DNA of 64,000 nt from positions 54,719,730-54,783,729 of the forward strand of contig OZ034968.1 in the NCBI GenBank assembly GCA_964030785.1, written 5' to 3'. The position numbers and the translations under genes are program-made. Origin of the DNA: Siderastrea siderea (lineage: Eukaryota > Cnidaria > Anthozoa > Scleractinia > Rhizangiidae). Of this stretch, positions 1 through 11,300 are shown one piece after another. Every line of letters begins with the position of its first letter. Position 1 is the stretch's first letter. Under the pieces are notes generated by a model that worked only from the letters and a program-made list of their open reading frames with translations, was not told the origin of the DNA and ran no database searches.

Positions 1-1690
1 CCATAGAAAGCCAAATTAAATTTCGAGTAAATTCTCTGGCCACGAGAAGGAAAAGTTCGAGTTTGGCCTAAGAAATTTTGGATCCAGAGACGCTGCGTAT
101 TTGTCAGATACTCATCTTACACAAAACGTTGATTGGAAACGTCTAGTCAGACACAAATCACTTTGGAGGACTGAAAGACTCGGTCCACAAACAAGCAAGC
201 ATTGCTTAGCGAACGAGTAAATTTTAGCACCAGTAAACCTTAAACATCAGTTAAAAAAAAAACTCGCGAGAAATATTGCGTTACAAGATTGTATTTAAAA
301 AAGCTACGTTCGTGGTACTTAACTGTTTACATTGCGTATATAAAAATTATTTCATATGTCGCGGGAAGTTGCTCTCCCGCATTTTAGTGCAATTTGTCCA
401 TGAACTTTCCACTACAATGTTTTTTTTTAATAAAGAAAGATTATCGAAAATAAGATCGGACGAACAAATCGTTTACCACGCATAACTGTCAGTATATATT
501 TTAAGGACGCGACTCGCGCAATTAGCTTCAAATTAAGTTTATTCTCTTGCTGATTATTCTTCTTTCTAATTTGTCCCTCATTCAATTAATAGGTTCGACT
601 AATTTGCACCCAAACAATACCCAAACACAAAGAAGTTCCAGGTTGACAGAAAAAATAGAGCTCATTTGCATTAGTGATCAACTCGTTTCAATGGTCAGTG
701 AAATCTCTTAGCATTGGACTGAGTGCTAATCTAAACTTGGCCTGCTTCTGCAGAAACAATCTAAAACCTAAATTATACTGCAGAAAAATAAATGCCACAC
801 AAAAGTGTTTCTAAGTAAATCAAGAAAAAGGAAACCTTCAAAATCGATAAATACGTGCAGAGAAACTCTGCTCAGAGAAACAGCGGGGGCAGCTGTAGTG
901 TCAACTATTGCTAGTTATTAAAACTGATATCGCTTGAGAGAGTTTCCTGTGCAAGGAAACAGAATGGCAAAATGACTCGAATCGCTAGTTAGAGTAACTG
1001 AGTTTCAGTTGGAATTTTCCGTTGATTTAACGCATGTCGTAGTAAGTTGATCGGTGATGGCAAAATCCTTTAGCATAATTGAGCGTAGGGATCCTCAAAG
1101 AAGAGAAGCCATCATGCTTTTATTCTTGAATAAATTAATCCGCCGAGGTGCAATTATGCTGCGTGTTATTTGTTATAAGTTGATCGGTGATGGAAAATTC
1201 AATAAGCCTCGTTGAGCTTAGAATCCTCAAAGTGGAGTAGTACTTCTGTGGGCAAGGACTTTTTTGAAAGCTGAAAGGTCTAATAAATTCCTCAAGTCCT
1301 GCGCTTCTACGTTTGCACCAGTCTGGAGTAGGTTTATAGAGATCAACTTCTCGAAACTTCAGCATGGGAAACTCAAAGAAGGGGTCCGATCGGAGTATGC
1401 TAAATTTCTCCTTTAGAGGTTTGTTTTTCTCAATTATGCATACTAAGCTATGATAACAGCTACTGAATCTGATTACGGTTATCGCGTTAAAGGAAGTCAG
1501 TTTTCGTCGCCGAGTCGCGTTCCAAAGCGAATTTCCCTTCTTTGAAGTCAGCAACCCAGTACAGGTTGTTGCCGATTTGTCAAAGTGACTATTTAGCACT
1601 GCCAATGCTCGGTTTAGTACAGTTGAATCTCCTTGATACGGACGCCAAAGGGACGGACTAAAGTGTCCGTATGTAGCTATTACTAGTATA
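1..1690. other. Intergenic region, no supported gene
   Basis: I see no convincing exon here. A 156-codon stop-free stretch lies at 1135-1605 on the minus strand, but its only near-start is TTG and it shows no recognisable domain. Two related segments, each containing the phrase AAGTTGATCGGTGATGG (near 1044 and 1166), form a short imperfect duplication. Confidence 0.5.
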
Positions 1691-1840
1691 ATATATAGAT
1701 TTAGCCAGGCCTAAAAGCGGAGCCCCCTTTTTGTTTTGTTTGTTTGTTTGTTTTTTTGCTGGCAGTCATTAATTAGTGAAAATACTCTCATTCAAGTCGT
1801 TAAATAAAAAAAAAATAAAAAAACAGGAAAAACATTCTTA

Positions 1841-1909
1841 TCCTCGCTGAGCACCGAACCCGGGTTGTCGGCGCATGAAGCGGATATTAGTCCACTTGGC
1901 CATGAGCGT
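1841..1909 (-). repeat. tRNA-Glu-like SINE segment, copy 1
   Basis: On the minus strand the segment has an A-box-like TGGCCAAGTGG and a B-box-like GGTTCGGTGCT at tRNA-like spacing. The anticodon arm is degraded relative to the copy at 2632-2703. It lies inside the tandem composite repeat, so it is a pseudo-tRNA or SINE head and not a working tRNA gene. Confidence 0.55.
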
Positions 1910-2631
1910 TTATTTGCATTTTCCACGTTAATTTTAATACTTATTTTTTTCTTCGTGACAAGCTGCCTATCAGCATGAAAATGCTGGTGTTTTTCCTGGT
2001 AAAATGTGTTCGAAACGCCGCAAAAACCATGGTTGTGGACAGAAAAAACCAAAAAGCACTAGCTCTGCTATATTTGGCGTCGAAATCGCTTCGAAAAGCT
2101 GTGAACTCAAGCGGTGTGCCGACCGAGTTCGAACAGAACCGACAAGGCAAATTTGAACTTTTCGCCTGAACTTTATCGCCAAATTTTTTTCGCCTAAATT
2201 GAACTTTTCTCCTTCCACCAAAAAGACAACTGAGTATTCTTTTGAACTTTTTTTTCCATTAACAAATTTGTTTTTGACTTTTGTTGTCTTTGCTTGTTTT
2301 GCCACAATGCGGGTCAACATAAGATTTCGCGTCAAAAACACATGGGATTCAGCACAGGGTTATATCCAGTGTATGAAGTGTATTGGGAACCCTGTGGTGC
2401 GGACGGACGGACGTACGTACGTACGGACGGACGGTCACGTGACTAATATATAGATTTAGCCAAGCCTAAAAGCGGAGCCCCCCTTTTTGTTTTGTCTGTT
2501 TTTGCTTTTGTTTTTTGCTTTGTTTTTTTGTTTTGTTTTTGCTGGCAGTTATTAATTTGTAAAAATACTCTCATCCAAGTCGTTTTACTTAAAAAAAAAA
2601 AAACATAGAAAAAAAAAAAGAAAAAAATTCT

Positions 2632-2703
2632 TGCTCCCGCTGATTGTCGAACCCGGCTCGTCGGCGTGAGACGCCGGTAACTAGTCCACTAGGCCATGGG
2701 CGT
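2632..2703 (-). repeat. tRNA-Glu-like SINE segment, copy 2
   Basis: The minus strand has an A box (TGGCCTAGTGG), a B-box-like GGTTCGACAAT and an anticodon-arm hairpin CGGCGT-CTC-ACGCCG. The central CTC would match a Glu anticodon. The acceptor stem does not close cleanly and the segment runs into A/T-rich DNA, so a tRNA-derived SINE is more likely than a functional tRNA. Confidence 0.6.
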
Positions 2704-3052
2704 TTGAACAGAGTTTGAACAGAACCGACGAGGCAAATTTGAACTTTTTGCCTGAACTTTATCGCCGAATTTCTTTCGCCTAGATTGAACTTTTCCCCTT
2801 CCACCAAAAAGACAACTGAGTGTTCTTTTGAACTTTTTTTTCCACTAACAAATTTATTTTTGACTTTTGTTGTCTTTGCTTGTTTTGCTACAACGCGGGT
2901 TAACATGCGATTTCGCGCCGAAAACACACGGGATTCAGCACAGGGTTCTATCCAGTGTAGGAAGTGCATTGGTATCCCTGTGGTGCGGACGGACGGACGG
3001 ACGTACGGATGTACGGATGTACGGACGTACGGACGGACGGTCACGTGACTAC

Positions 3053-3236
3053 TACGTCACTACCAAAATTTTTTGGCTTGATAGATTACCAAATTTCCTT
3101 AGCAATGGAGCTCCGCTGTAGCGCTAGCGCGCTGGCTCCGCTATTACGTCACTACCAAAATTTCTTGGCTTGATAGGTTACCAAATTTCCTTAGCAATGG
3201 AGCTCCGCTGACGCGCTAGCGCGCTGGCTCCGCTAT
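3053..3236. repeat. 92-bp tandem duplication
   Basis: Two copies with a period of 92 bp (3053 and 3145) each begin TACGTCACTACCAAAATT and contain TTAGCAATGGAGCTCCGCTG and GCTAGCGCGCTGGCTCCGCT. A weak relative of the end (GTGCTCCGCTATAAC) occurs near 59,910, so this is probably the edge of an interspersed repeat. Confidence 0.85.
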
Positions 3237-5388
3237 AATTAGTTTCTTTTGTACCCACCTGAGAATTTTAATTACGTTCATATTTGCTTATTTTTTCCAT
3301 GAAGCTGTAATTTAAAATATTCGGAAATAAAAACGTCTTGACCTACAGAATGATGTAGCCGTGATTCAACGCACAGACTTTGTGAAATTAATTAGTGACA
3401 TATCACTTTCGATAATGGAGGTAGAGGATGATTATGTTGACGGGCCTATTCTACTACAGAAAATTGCAACCTATGTAGCATAGTTGCTACATTTTCTCTA
3501 GTCTTCGTCCCGTTTCTTCTTCTCTTTTACTAATTTTGTAATTAGTGTTCTGTAAACGTGAAAGGAATTAGATAATGTACAAACTAGAAGGGAAATCCTT
3601 GGTTGCTGATAAATGGATTCACTGTCAAGATAGTCCAGATAGTCTAGCAGATCATGATAGGTGAAAATATTCTGCACTTTATGATAAAAGCATGAAACTT
3701 GGGACGCTTATAATAGGTATCGTAGGGAACGTTTTAAAGAATAGAGCAATCTGGATAGGATCTGTGGCAGCTGGGGAAGGGGTGGGGGGAATTTTCAATA
3801 TGGCACCATTCAGACTGTAAAGACTATTATTGGGAAATAAAGCAAAACTAACTTTATACAGTGTTGAATTATGATCTCCGCCTAGGTGCAAACCAAGGTA
3901 ATGTGCCTCGTTGAATTCTGGGATACAAATAGCATTTTTTACTTCTTAACAGAAGTGTCCTTTAACGATGGATTGCTATACCAGGCCAGGATGTCTTACA
4001 GCTTCCGTTTACCACCGATGTTAGTATTAGTATTTGCACAACTCAGCGCAGCTCGGTTTGCGCTGAGAGAATTTTGTACCTTAGTTGGGATGCCTTTCAA
4101 ACTAACACATTGAGTACGAGTGCTAACCTGGTTTGCAGGAAAGGTTTTCTTGGCATTTAGTGCTTTCAGGAATGATTCTGCATGCCTCGTTGCAGTATGT
4201 TTTCTTATACAAGTACCGGACACGAATCGCTGCATACAAAAATATAATTTTTATATATTTCCACATGTTTTAACAATACAAGTGAGTTGGGAGGGGTGGG
4301 ACCATAACCGGATGGGTCTATAACCGGGTGGGTCCATAACCAGGTGCGTCTATAAGCGGAGGCTTCAGTTACAGTGGAACGAACGGTGCAAGTGCCCTCT
4401 ATCCCAGTTCGCCCTCGGCTTGCTCAGCTTGTTTGAGCTCGTGGATTTTGTTTACACCCTTTTCCTCATTAGGTAGCCTGAGGTAGCCTGTTCACAGGCA
4501 ACCTCAGATTTTACCCACAAGTGGAAATGTAGCTCGCAATCTAGGCTGTTCTTGAACTTTGCCAGTCCTTGGGGCGGAACCATCCTGTCTTAATGTACAG
4601 AGAGCCATAGTAGCTTCTTGAATTGAATGGTAACCCGGCTGTTAGACTTAACATTCTTAAGCTGAGAAGTTGTTTACGCACTTATTTGCTATTAATCTGG
4701 AGGACTTTTAATCTCTCTTTTCTCCTCAGTTTAGCGTTTCAGCAAAGGCTATGAATAAGGCCACACATTACTGGACAGCTCTGAGTAGTCAAAACATCTA
4801 ATATATTTTTAAGCGCCTAAGGGATTTTACATTACATGTACCCCTAAATTTTTTGGTCATTTTTCCATTTTCGCATTTACGTGTAACCCTGGTTGGAGTG
4901 AGGCAAAAACGTAACGTGACGCTGGCCAACAGCTACTCACGACTCAAGGGGATTTTATTCTTTTCTTTTTATTCTTATTATTTGATTGCCATTAGTGACG
5001 GTGCCGCTGAGTGCCAATTCAAGCGAAACGTACTGACACTCGACGCTTAGCAGACTTTTGACTGTTTATAACGGTGTCGGAATGAAAGACAGCTCAAAAT
5101 TAATGCCCACAATTATCACATTTACGAGTTCGGATTCTCAGAAACCTGCAATGGCTACAATAAGAGTGCATCCTTGAAAGAACCCAATCAAGTGTTGCAC
5201 TATTCGTATTCATCAAGATGTAAAGGAGTGGCTGCTATTCTGCATTTTCAATGCGAGGCGGTGTCTGTCTAGCGTGACTTCCAACTTGGCGTCAGAAGAT
5301 ATTTCGCGTTCCCGGATGACTGTGTTGATCGGCCACAGAATCGAACGGAGAGAAGCTTATTCACGGTGCGTTCCAGATCTTTTTCCAG
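3237..5388. other. Intergenic region upstream of the DED gene
   Basis: No supported gene. 3237-3345 is clearly similar to 29,043-29,155 (both have ATAATTAGTTTCTTTTGTACC and a shared AATATTCGGAAAT), showing an interspersed repeat. 4296-4362 carries four imperfect copies of a ~16 bp ATAACCGGGTGGGTC-type unit. The promoter of the gene starting at 5389 should lie in the last few hundred bases, but I see no unambiguous core element. Confidence 0.5.
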
Positions 5389-8300
5389 ATGTCCTCTATC
5401 GGCTACCGCGGTTTGCTCTATGAGGTAAGCCAAACCCTGAAGGATTTGAGTAAAATCAATAAGCTCCTCTACACCACTCGCTGTGAAGGATTTATTGCGG
5501 AAAACAGCGAATCCTACAACGCTCAATTGAATCCAGGAGACAACTTCGCTGTTATCATAACACAACTATTTTCAGATTTGGAAAAGCAGGACCATCTCGG
5601 AATTGATAATCTCGAGATACTGAGAGATCTTTTGAAAGGTGTGAACGAATGGTCTCTAGTCGATAAAGTTGATAAATTCGAGAGGCAAAGAAAGGACTTT
5701 ATCACTTTGTTAGACAATCTCATTGCTAAACTGGACGAGCTAGACAAGCTAGACGAACTGATCTCACTGTGCGCAGATCATATACCGGAAGATGTTAAAA
5801 GTGAAATCAAAGATGTTCGTTCATTGTTCAGAGAACTTGAGAAAAAGAAGCGTTTGGGATTTGAACGGCTTGCGATCCTGAAAAAGATCTTGAATGAGGC
5901 AAGAGAACAAGAACTGTTGGATGAGACGAAAGAAAAGGAACTGTTAGATGCATTGTTGGCTTTCAAGAAGAAATGGAAAGAGGAAGAGAATGCTGAGAGA
6001 AGACGAGGTAATTTCCTCCTTTGTTTTAAGAATATTAGTGTGTATCATTGTTTTCGCTGCTTAACAGATGCATGTGATTTGCAATCGTTCTGCTTCAGAC
6101 AAGTCTCTCACTTTCAAATTGACTAAGATTGTCAATGTTTTCAGTCTGCTCGAATAGCGCAATCCCGTTGCTACATTTGCCCGTACGGTGGTATAAATGG
6201 AACTGAAACTGACGTAGAACTGGAATTGAATGTATCACTTCGTTGATGGAAGACATGAAATATCTATCAGCCGGATTTGCGAAAAGTTGATTTTAAAATA
6301 AGTGACAAGAATCAGGGTGAAGAATGAACTGAAAGTGAGAACGAGAAGTAACCCCAACGTATGCATGGTTGCGTGACCAGAGATTATGATCATATGCAAA
6401 TAACTAGGAAAACTCACGCAAGTGTAAACATCTACATCGATTTATTTTTGTCTAGCTGCGTTTCTCTAGATTTCTCACTCTAAGGAACACTTAATTTGCT
6501 AAGTGAAAAAAACATGCTTAATTTTACCACCGCCTTGTACAGCATGATCAACAGTGCCGTGGGTAAGGATTTCGTCTGCAGACTCTAACATTAGAATCAC
6601 CTCGTTCAGCCGATAATTAACAGTAACACAGAAAAAGGACTACTCGACAGCTTTCAGCTGAATAACAAGACTCTAAAAGGATTTCATCCGCAGACTCGAA
6701 AGTTAGAATCATTTTATTGCAGCATAAATTAAGGGCAAGCATTATCTTAGGATAGTACTGCAGGGACGGCGGAGCCGGGGGGGGCTGGGGGGGCTTTAGC
6801 CCCCCACTTTTGAGGAGGATGACATTTTATTTTGTTTTAGTATATGTAGTTATTCGAGAAAATACATAAGAGTATTTGCCAGATGAAACTAGTGTTTAAA
6901 TTGTTATTGCTTGATTAAGTCACAAGAATTTACAAAGCTACAACTTTATACAAACCTCGTCGGAAACTTTACGTATTTTTAACATTTTCTCAGCGTGTGC
7001 TTCCTTCCCACAGACGGGAAGCTTGTGTCAAAAAACCACAGGTTAGCGTAGGAGACCGGAAGGCTGAGAAATAACCTCCAAAATATTGCTGTAAGCACTA
7101 AAAGCACCTTTCATTTTACGCTTTATCCAGGCTAATTTTTTCAAGAAGTATCTCGCGGAGAATGCTGTAAATACGATTTCCGAGACTCTAGATTTCAAAG
7201 TTTTCTGGGGGAGGATGCCCCCAGGTCCCCCTACCAACTTGCGCCTCTGGCGCTCGTTTTCAGCCCCCCCCACTTCAAAATACGCTCCGCCGTCCCTGCA
7301 CTGCTCCGTGAATGGTAACTTAACGTGGTAGGCTTAAGTTTTAGCTCCGGCAGTCAAGGGGTTAATGTGAACGCTTACACAGTAAAACTGACTGAATTTG
7401 CAAAAAATCTTCTGCAATAAAAACAGCTGGGGGCAAACATTGTTGGTAGACTATAACCTACTTGTTATGTGCAAACACTACTGTAAATTATGCTGTTGGA
7501 TAAGTTTAATGGAATCGTAAATTTTATGCAGTTTCAAAGGGACAAAGCCAGCAATGTTTTAAATGAGGAGCCCATGAGCTCCTGTTTAAGTCAAGAATTT
7601 TTCTGTTTTTTGGCCACAAGTTTGCTTGATTTATATTTAAATACCCTGTTTAAACATGAAAAAAGAAGCCCCGTTGGGGGGGAGGTGGTTGGGTATCCCG
7701 TATCCCTTTAACTTTCTCTTGAAATATCCCATGTCCTCTTAATTGTGCGGTTTCGTATCCCTGAAGTTCGTGTTGAATTTCCCCATATTTCTTTTTCAAA
7801 TATCATCCCGTATCCCTATAATGTTTTCCTTCTGTATCCCGTATCCCTATAATTTTTCCCTTCGATATCCCGTATCCCTATCCCTTTCCTCAAATATGCC
7901 GTATCCCCATAACCCCTAATGGGGCCTCAAACAACGAACCATAATGTTTTTACCAATTTAAGAAAGTTTATGCAACTTTTTCAAGTTCAGAGTCTATTTC
8001 CATCCTAGCCATCTATAGCTTACAACGGTGATTAATATATAGTTTTTGCGTATCAGGATTGCCATTTTTTAAATAAAACTAGAGCATTATTTTTGGCTTC
8101 CATTGATGCAAATATGCCTTTTGTCTTTTCAAACTCATGCTAAAAATGGATGACAGTGTCCTTTTTATTAATGAACAATGATGGCATTTATCATAATACA
8201 TTATAGCTGCAATGTTACTTCATTTATGTTTAATTTCAGACCGGGCTGCTGATGCTGTGAACACTGTTGTTGTAGGTAAGGGATCCAGGAGCTTTGAAGG

Positions 8301-11300
8301 TGTGTCTTCCTTGGAGATCAAGCATCCCTGAGCCTTTTTCATTATATTTAGTGCCCTAATGTGAACTTTCTCACAAAGAGACAATGTGTTATTAAGAGAT
8401 TATGACATCCCCATGCTCCAGGGTTTTTTTACAAGATGTTAACTACCCAAAATATTATACATTGTAGAGAGACTACCCCCTTACCAAGCATTCCATTAGC
8501 AAGATGACAACTACCTTCTAAGTAACATACACATCATTTGAAGACTGTCTCCCCAATTTGCTCTCCATAAGAAGGATGGACCTACAGTCTCGGCCAATAA
8601 TCTTGGGACACCTTGCTGACTTCTTACCCTTCCCCCCCCCCCCCCCTTTGCAATGTTGAAAAGACTAGAAAATGTGCTATTTTCTGTCGGAAACGCCAGC
8701 GGTTTCTACAGCCTTAAACAGGGGAAGGGGTACCATCCTCAGAGGTGTCAAATGTCCCAAGAATTGTTGACCGAGAATGTAGCTATCAGGGTCCCAAAGG
8801 AGGGTCTTTGGAGCCAGCCCTGGAGCTCAGAGCCCAAAGCCTCTCTTGACTTGGAGCCCTAACAAAAATGCTGTTTTTGGCTAAATGGAGCCTTGGAGTG
8901 AAGCAATGGAGCCCTAGAGCCCCGAATTTTCCCTCTTGGAGCCCTGGACCCGAGCATTTTTTAGGCCGGAGCCCTGGAGCCTTAAACCTCTTCGGGATTC
9001 TGAGCTATAACATAAACAATCCCTCCTTTACCGTGAGACCCTTCTTCACCTGCCATACTTTATCCACAGACTGCCTCCACAGCAGACTCTTTTTATCAAG
9101 TCTTTAGCAGGATGATAGCTATCTAAAATACCTTATTGGCTGCCTCCTCAAAAGACCTTTCTTAAGCAAGTTCATAGCTGCCCAACATACTACATATAGA
9201 GACTGCCTACATACCCATTTTTTAGTGGGATCGTATCAGTGGTAGCAACCTAACATACGTGACCTACAGACTGCTTCTTACAGTCAGGGTTTTCTTCAGG
9301 ACAATGGTAGCTAGACCTAGCCTGGAAACTGCATCCTCTACAGGCTCTTTAATACCTGCAAGTAAATGTTCATGGACATAACACACTCGGACCTTCTGTC
9401 GGGTCTCTCTTTATTTAAGCCGGAGGGATCAACTGAAGGAACGTTCATCCGTAGGTATCAGATAGGTATTTTCTAGTGCATGCAAATGAATAAGTCGAAT
9501 AAGTGTACGAGTCGTGAAGTACATGGCAGTTTCTACCGTGCAAAAAGATTTACAGTGGAGTCAGTCTATCTATAAAACGTGATAGGGAGTTGTTCTTCGG
9601 CGCCAAAAAACTTGTATGGAGGAGGCAGTTTATACACCAAGCGTGTTGATTGGTTGGTTGCCATCCTGTTTCTGAAAAGGAGCCTTGTCGGAAGGGAAGT
9701 TTATTCTTTTGTTCATGATGTTGTTATTTTTCTGTCTGAAATTTTAGCTCCAGCAGTTGGTTTGTACTCAGCAGTTAAGCATTCTGGAGAACAGTTGATT
9801 GGAGGTGAGTAATAAAATACTTTGAAAAAGGTCATAGATATGAATTTCATTTATAGCCTGGTAAGAGACACCAAAGGCTCGAGTTCTTCTCTTGAAAAAG
9901 AAGTTGAAATCTCGGTGGCAGAAATGTTGTCAAATATACTAGCTTCGACAGCACCAAATGCACGCAGTTTTTATATTGTAAACTACAAAACAGGAATTAC
10001 CTTGACTGCGAGTGTATTCTATTCTGCTTGTAATTCTGACAGCTCTAAAAGCTTTCTGTAAATTCTCTACGGTGATTGGAATGTCATTGGCAGTAAGCAT
10101 GGGAATAATCCTTCGTCAAGGTTCCAGGGCGTCTCTCAGAGAATTCGTGGACGCTTTTAAGGAGGTAGTCCTTCCAGCAGCAACTGAACTACGCGCATTA
10201 AGTGAAAGCTCAGTGTGCTTCACAATTCAAGCGGAAAATATGCCAGCTCTCAAGGCACTGTGGGATCAATATCAGGACGGTACACTGCAAAGAAATCTCC
10301 AACAGTTTCTGGTGACGGATGACATTAGACAACTGGCAAATGGAGAGGAAGTGATCGTGTCAGTGCAAATTGATGAGCAAGACTTCAACGATGCTTGTTT
10401 AAGTTTAATCATTGCTGAAAACCAAGGTAGATACCTGAATTATTAATTCTATCTACAGAGATACTGTATGCTCCTTTGTACGAACGTAACTGATGCCCTC
10501 TTCCATGTCAAACCTTCTTAAAGCTGGGTTGGCGAAAGCAAGACGATGGGTCGATACCGCTTTATTTATTTTTATTGTTGTCCCCTTTGATGGCATGGAA
10601 CCAAGGCTAATGTCTACTTGTACTAGCTCTGCTATTCTATGGTAGAATTGAAATAAATTCTACCACGATGAGTTGACCACTTCTCTTAGTCGGTAAACCT
10701 CCTCTTGTCGCTCTGTTTTTGTGTCAACCTTTTTTGTGAACTGTCGTAATGGTCCTTGGATTAGTTTTACTTGTTAACGCTTAATTCATTTATCACAAGA
10801 ATAGTGCCCATTATGTCCCACTAAATTAGTTATTTTCACTCGTTACACGTCCATTTTTCAGTAAAAGTGTATTTTTTTCCTAGACTTACAAAAGGACGAC
10901 CCAGGGACGCCTACGAAAAGGGCCAGAAGAAATTCGGATTCGTTTTTGCATATGAGATCACAAGAGAATGAAGCGACTCTGTTTTATTCAAAGCTAAGAC
11001 GAGCGGAGACGAAGTTTCACAAAGAAAAGATAGAAAGTTTGGAGAAAGAAAACGAGAATCTTAGAGCCCAGATCGAGGAGACAAGTGGCCTTGCCTCACC
11101 ATCTAAAAAGGCAACTGGAGGCAGCTACGGTGAGATAGCTATGTAGCGAGTCAAAAGTCACTAGCCCTACTTTTTGATGACAATTCTCGTATATTGCAGT
11201 ACATCCAACTTATTGAAGAAAGGTGATCCCGGTCAGACCAACGTCCAACTTACAAAACGTCGTTAAAATATCCCCCCTTGTTTTGTACTCCAAATGCATT

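Larger units (their letters stand above)
1691..3050. repeat. Tandem pair of composite interspersed repeats
   Basis: Two related units lie head to tail. Both begin with ATATATAGATTTAGCC (1691 and 2446) and continue into an AAAAGCGGAGCCCCC/T-rich stretch, a tRNA-like segment and a shared block with AACTTTATCGCC. Both end in a GGAC/GTAC microsatellite followed by TCACGTGACTA. Unit 1 is about 755 bp and unit 2 about 604 bp, the difference being an internal segment absent from unit 2. Open frames inside follow the repeat and are not genes. Confidence 0.85.
6008..8239 (+). other. Intron 1 of the DED/TRADD-N gene
   Basis: The donor is GAG|GTAATT and the acceptor is TTTAATTTCAG. The intron contains two reversed units of the ~107 bp satellite (around 6555-6720), a 540 bp inverted-repeat transposon (6760-7299) and a CGTATCCCTATAAT-type minisatellite (about 7691-7915). 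Confidence 0.7.

Noticed and set aside
1135..1605. 156-codon minus-strand open frame
   Set aside because: Starts at TTG with no ATG in a suitable place, has no recognisable domain, and overlaps a short local duplication. In 64 kb of AT-rich DNA one such frame by chance is plausible.
2400..2440. Possible coding repeat (VRTDGRTYVRTDG-type peptides)
   Set aside because: All such frames translate the GGAC/GTAC microsatellite; both strands give long frames there for that reason.
9857..10041. Extra exon between exons 3 and 4 (after TTTATAG at 9856)
   Set aside because: In the required phase it hits a stop within three codons. Only the acceptor at 10042 continues the frame.
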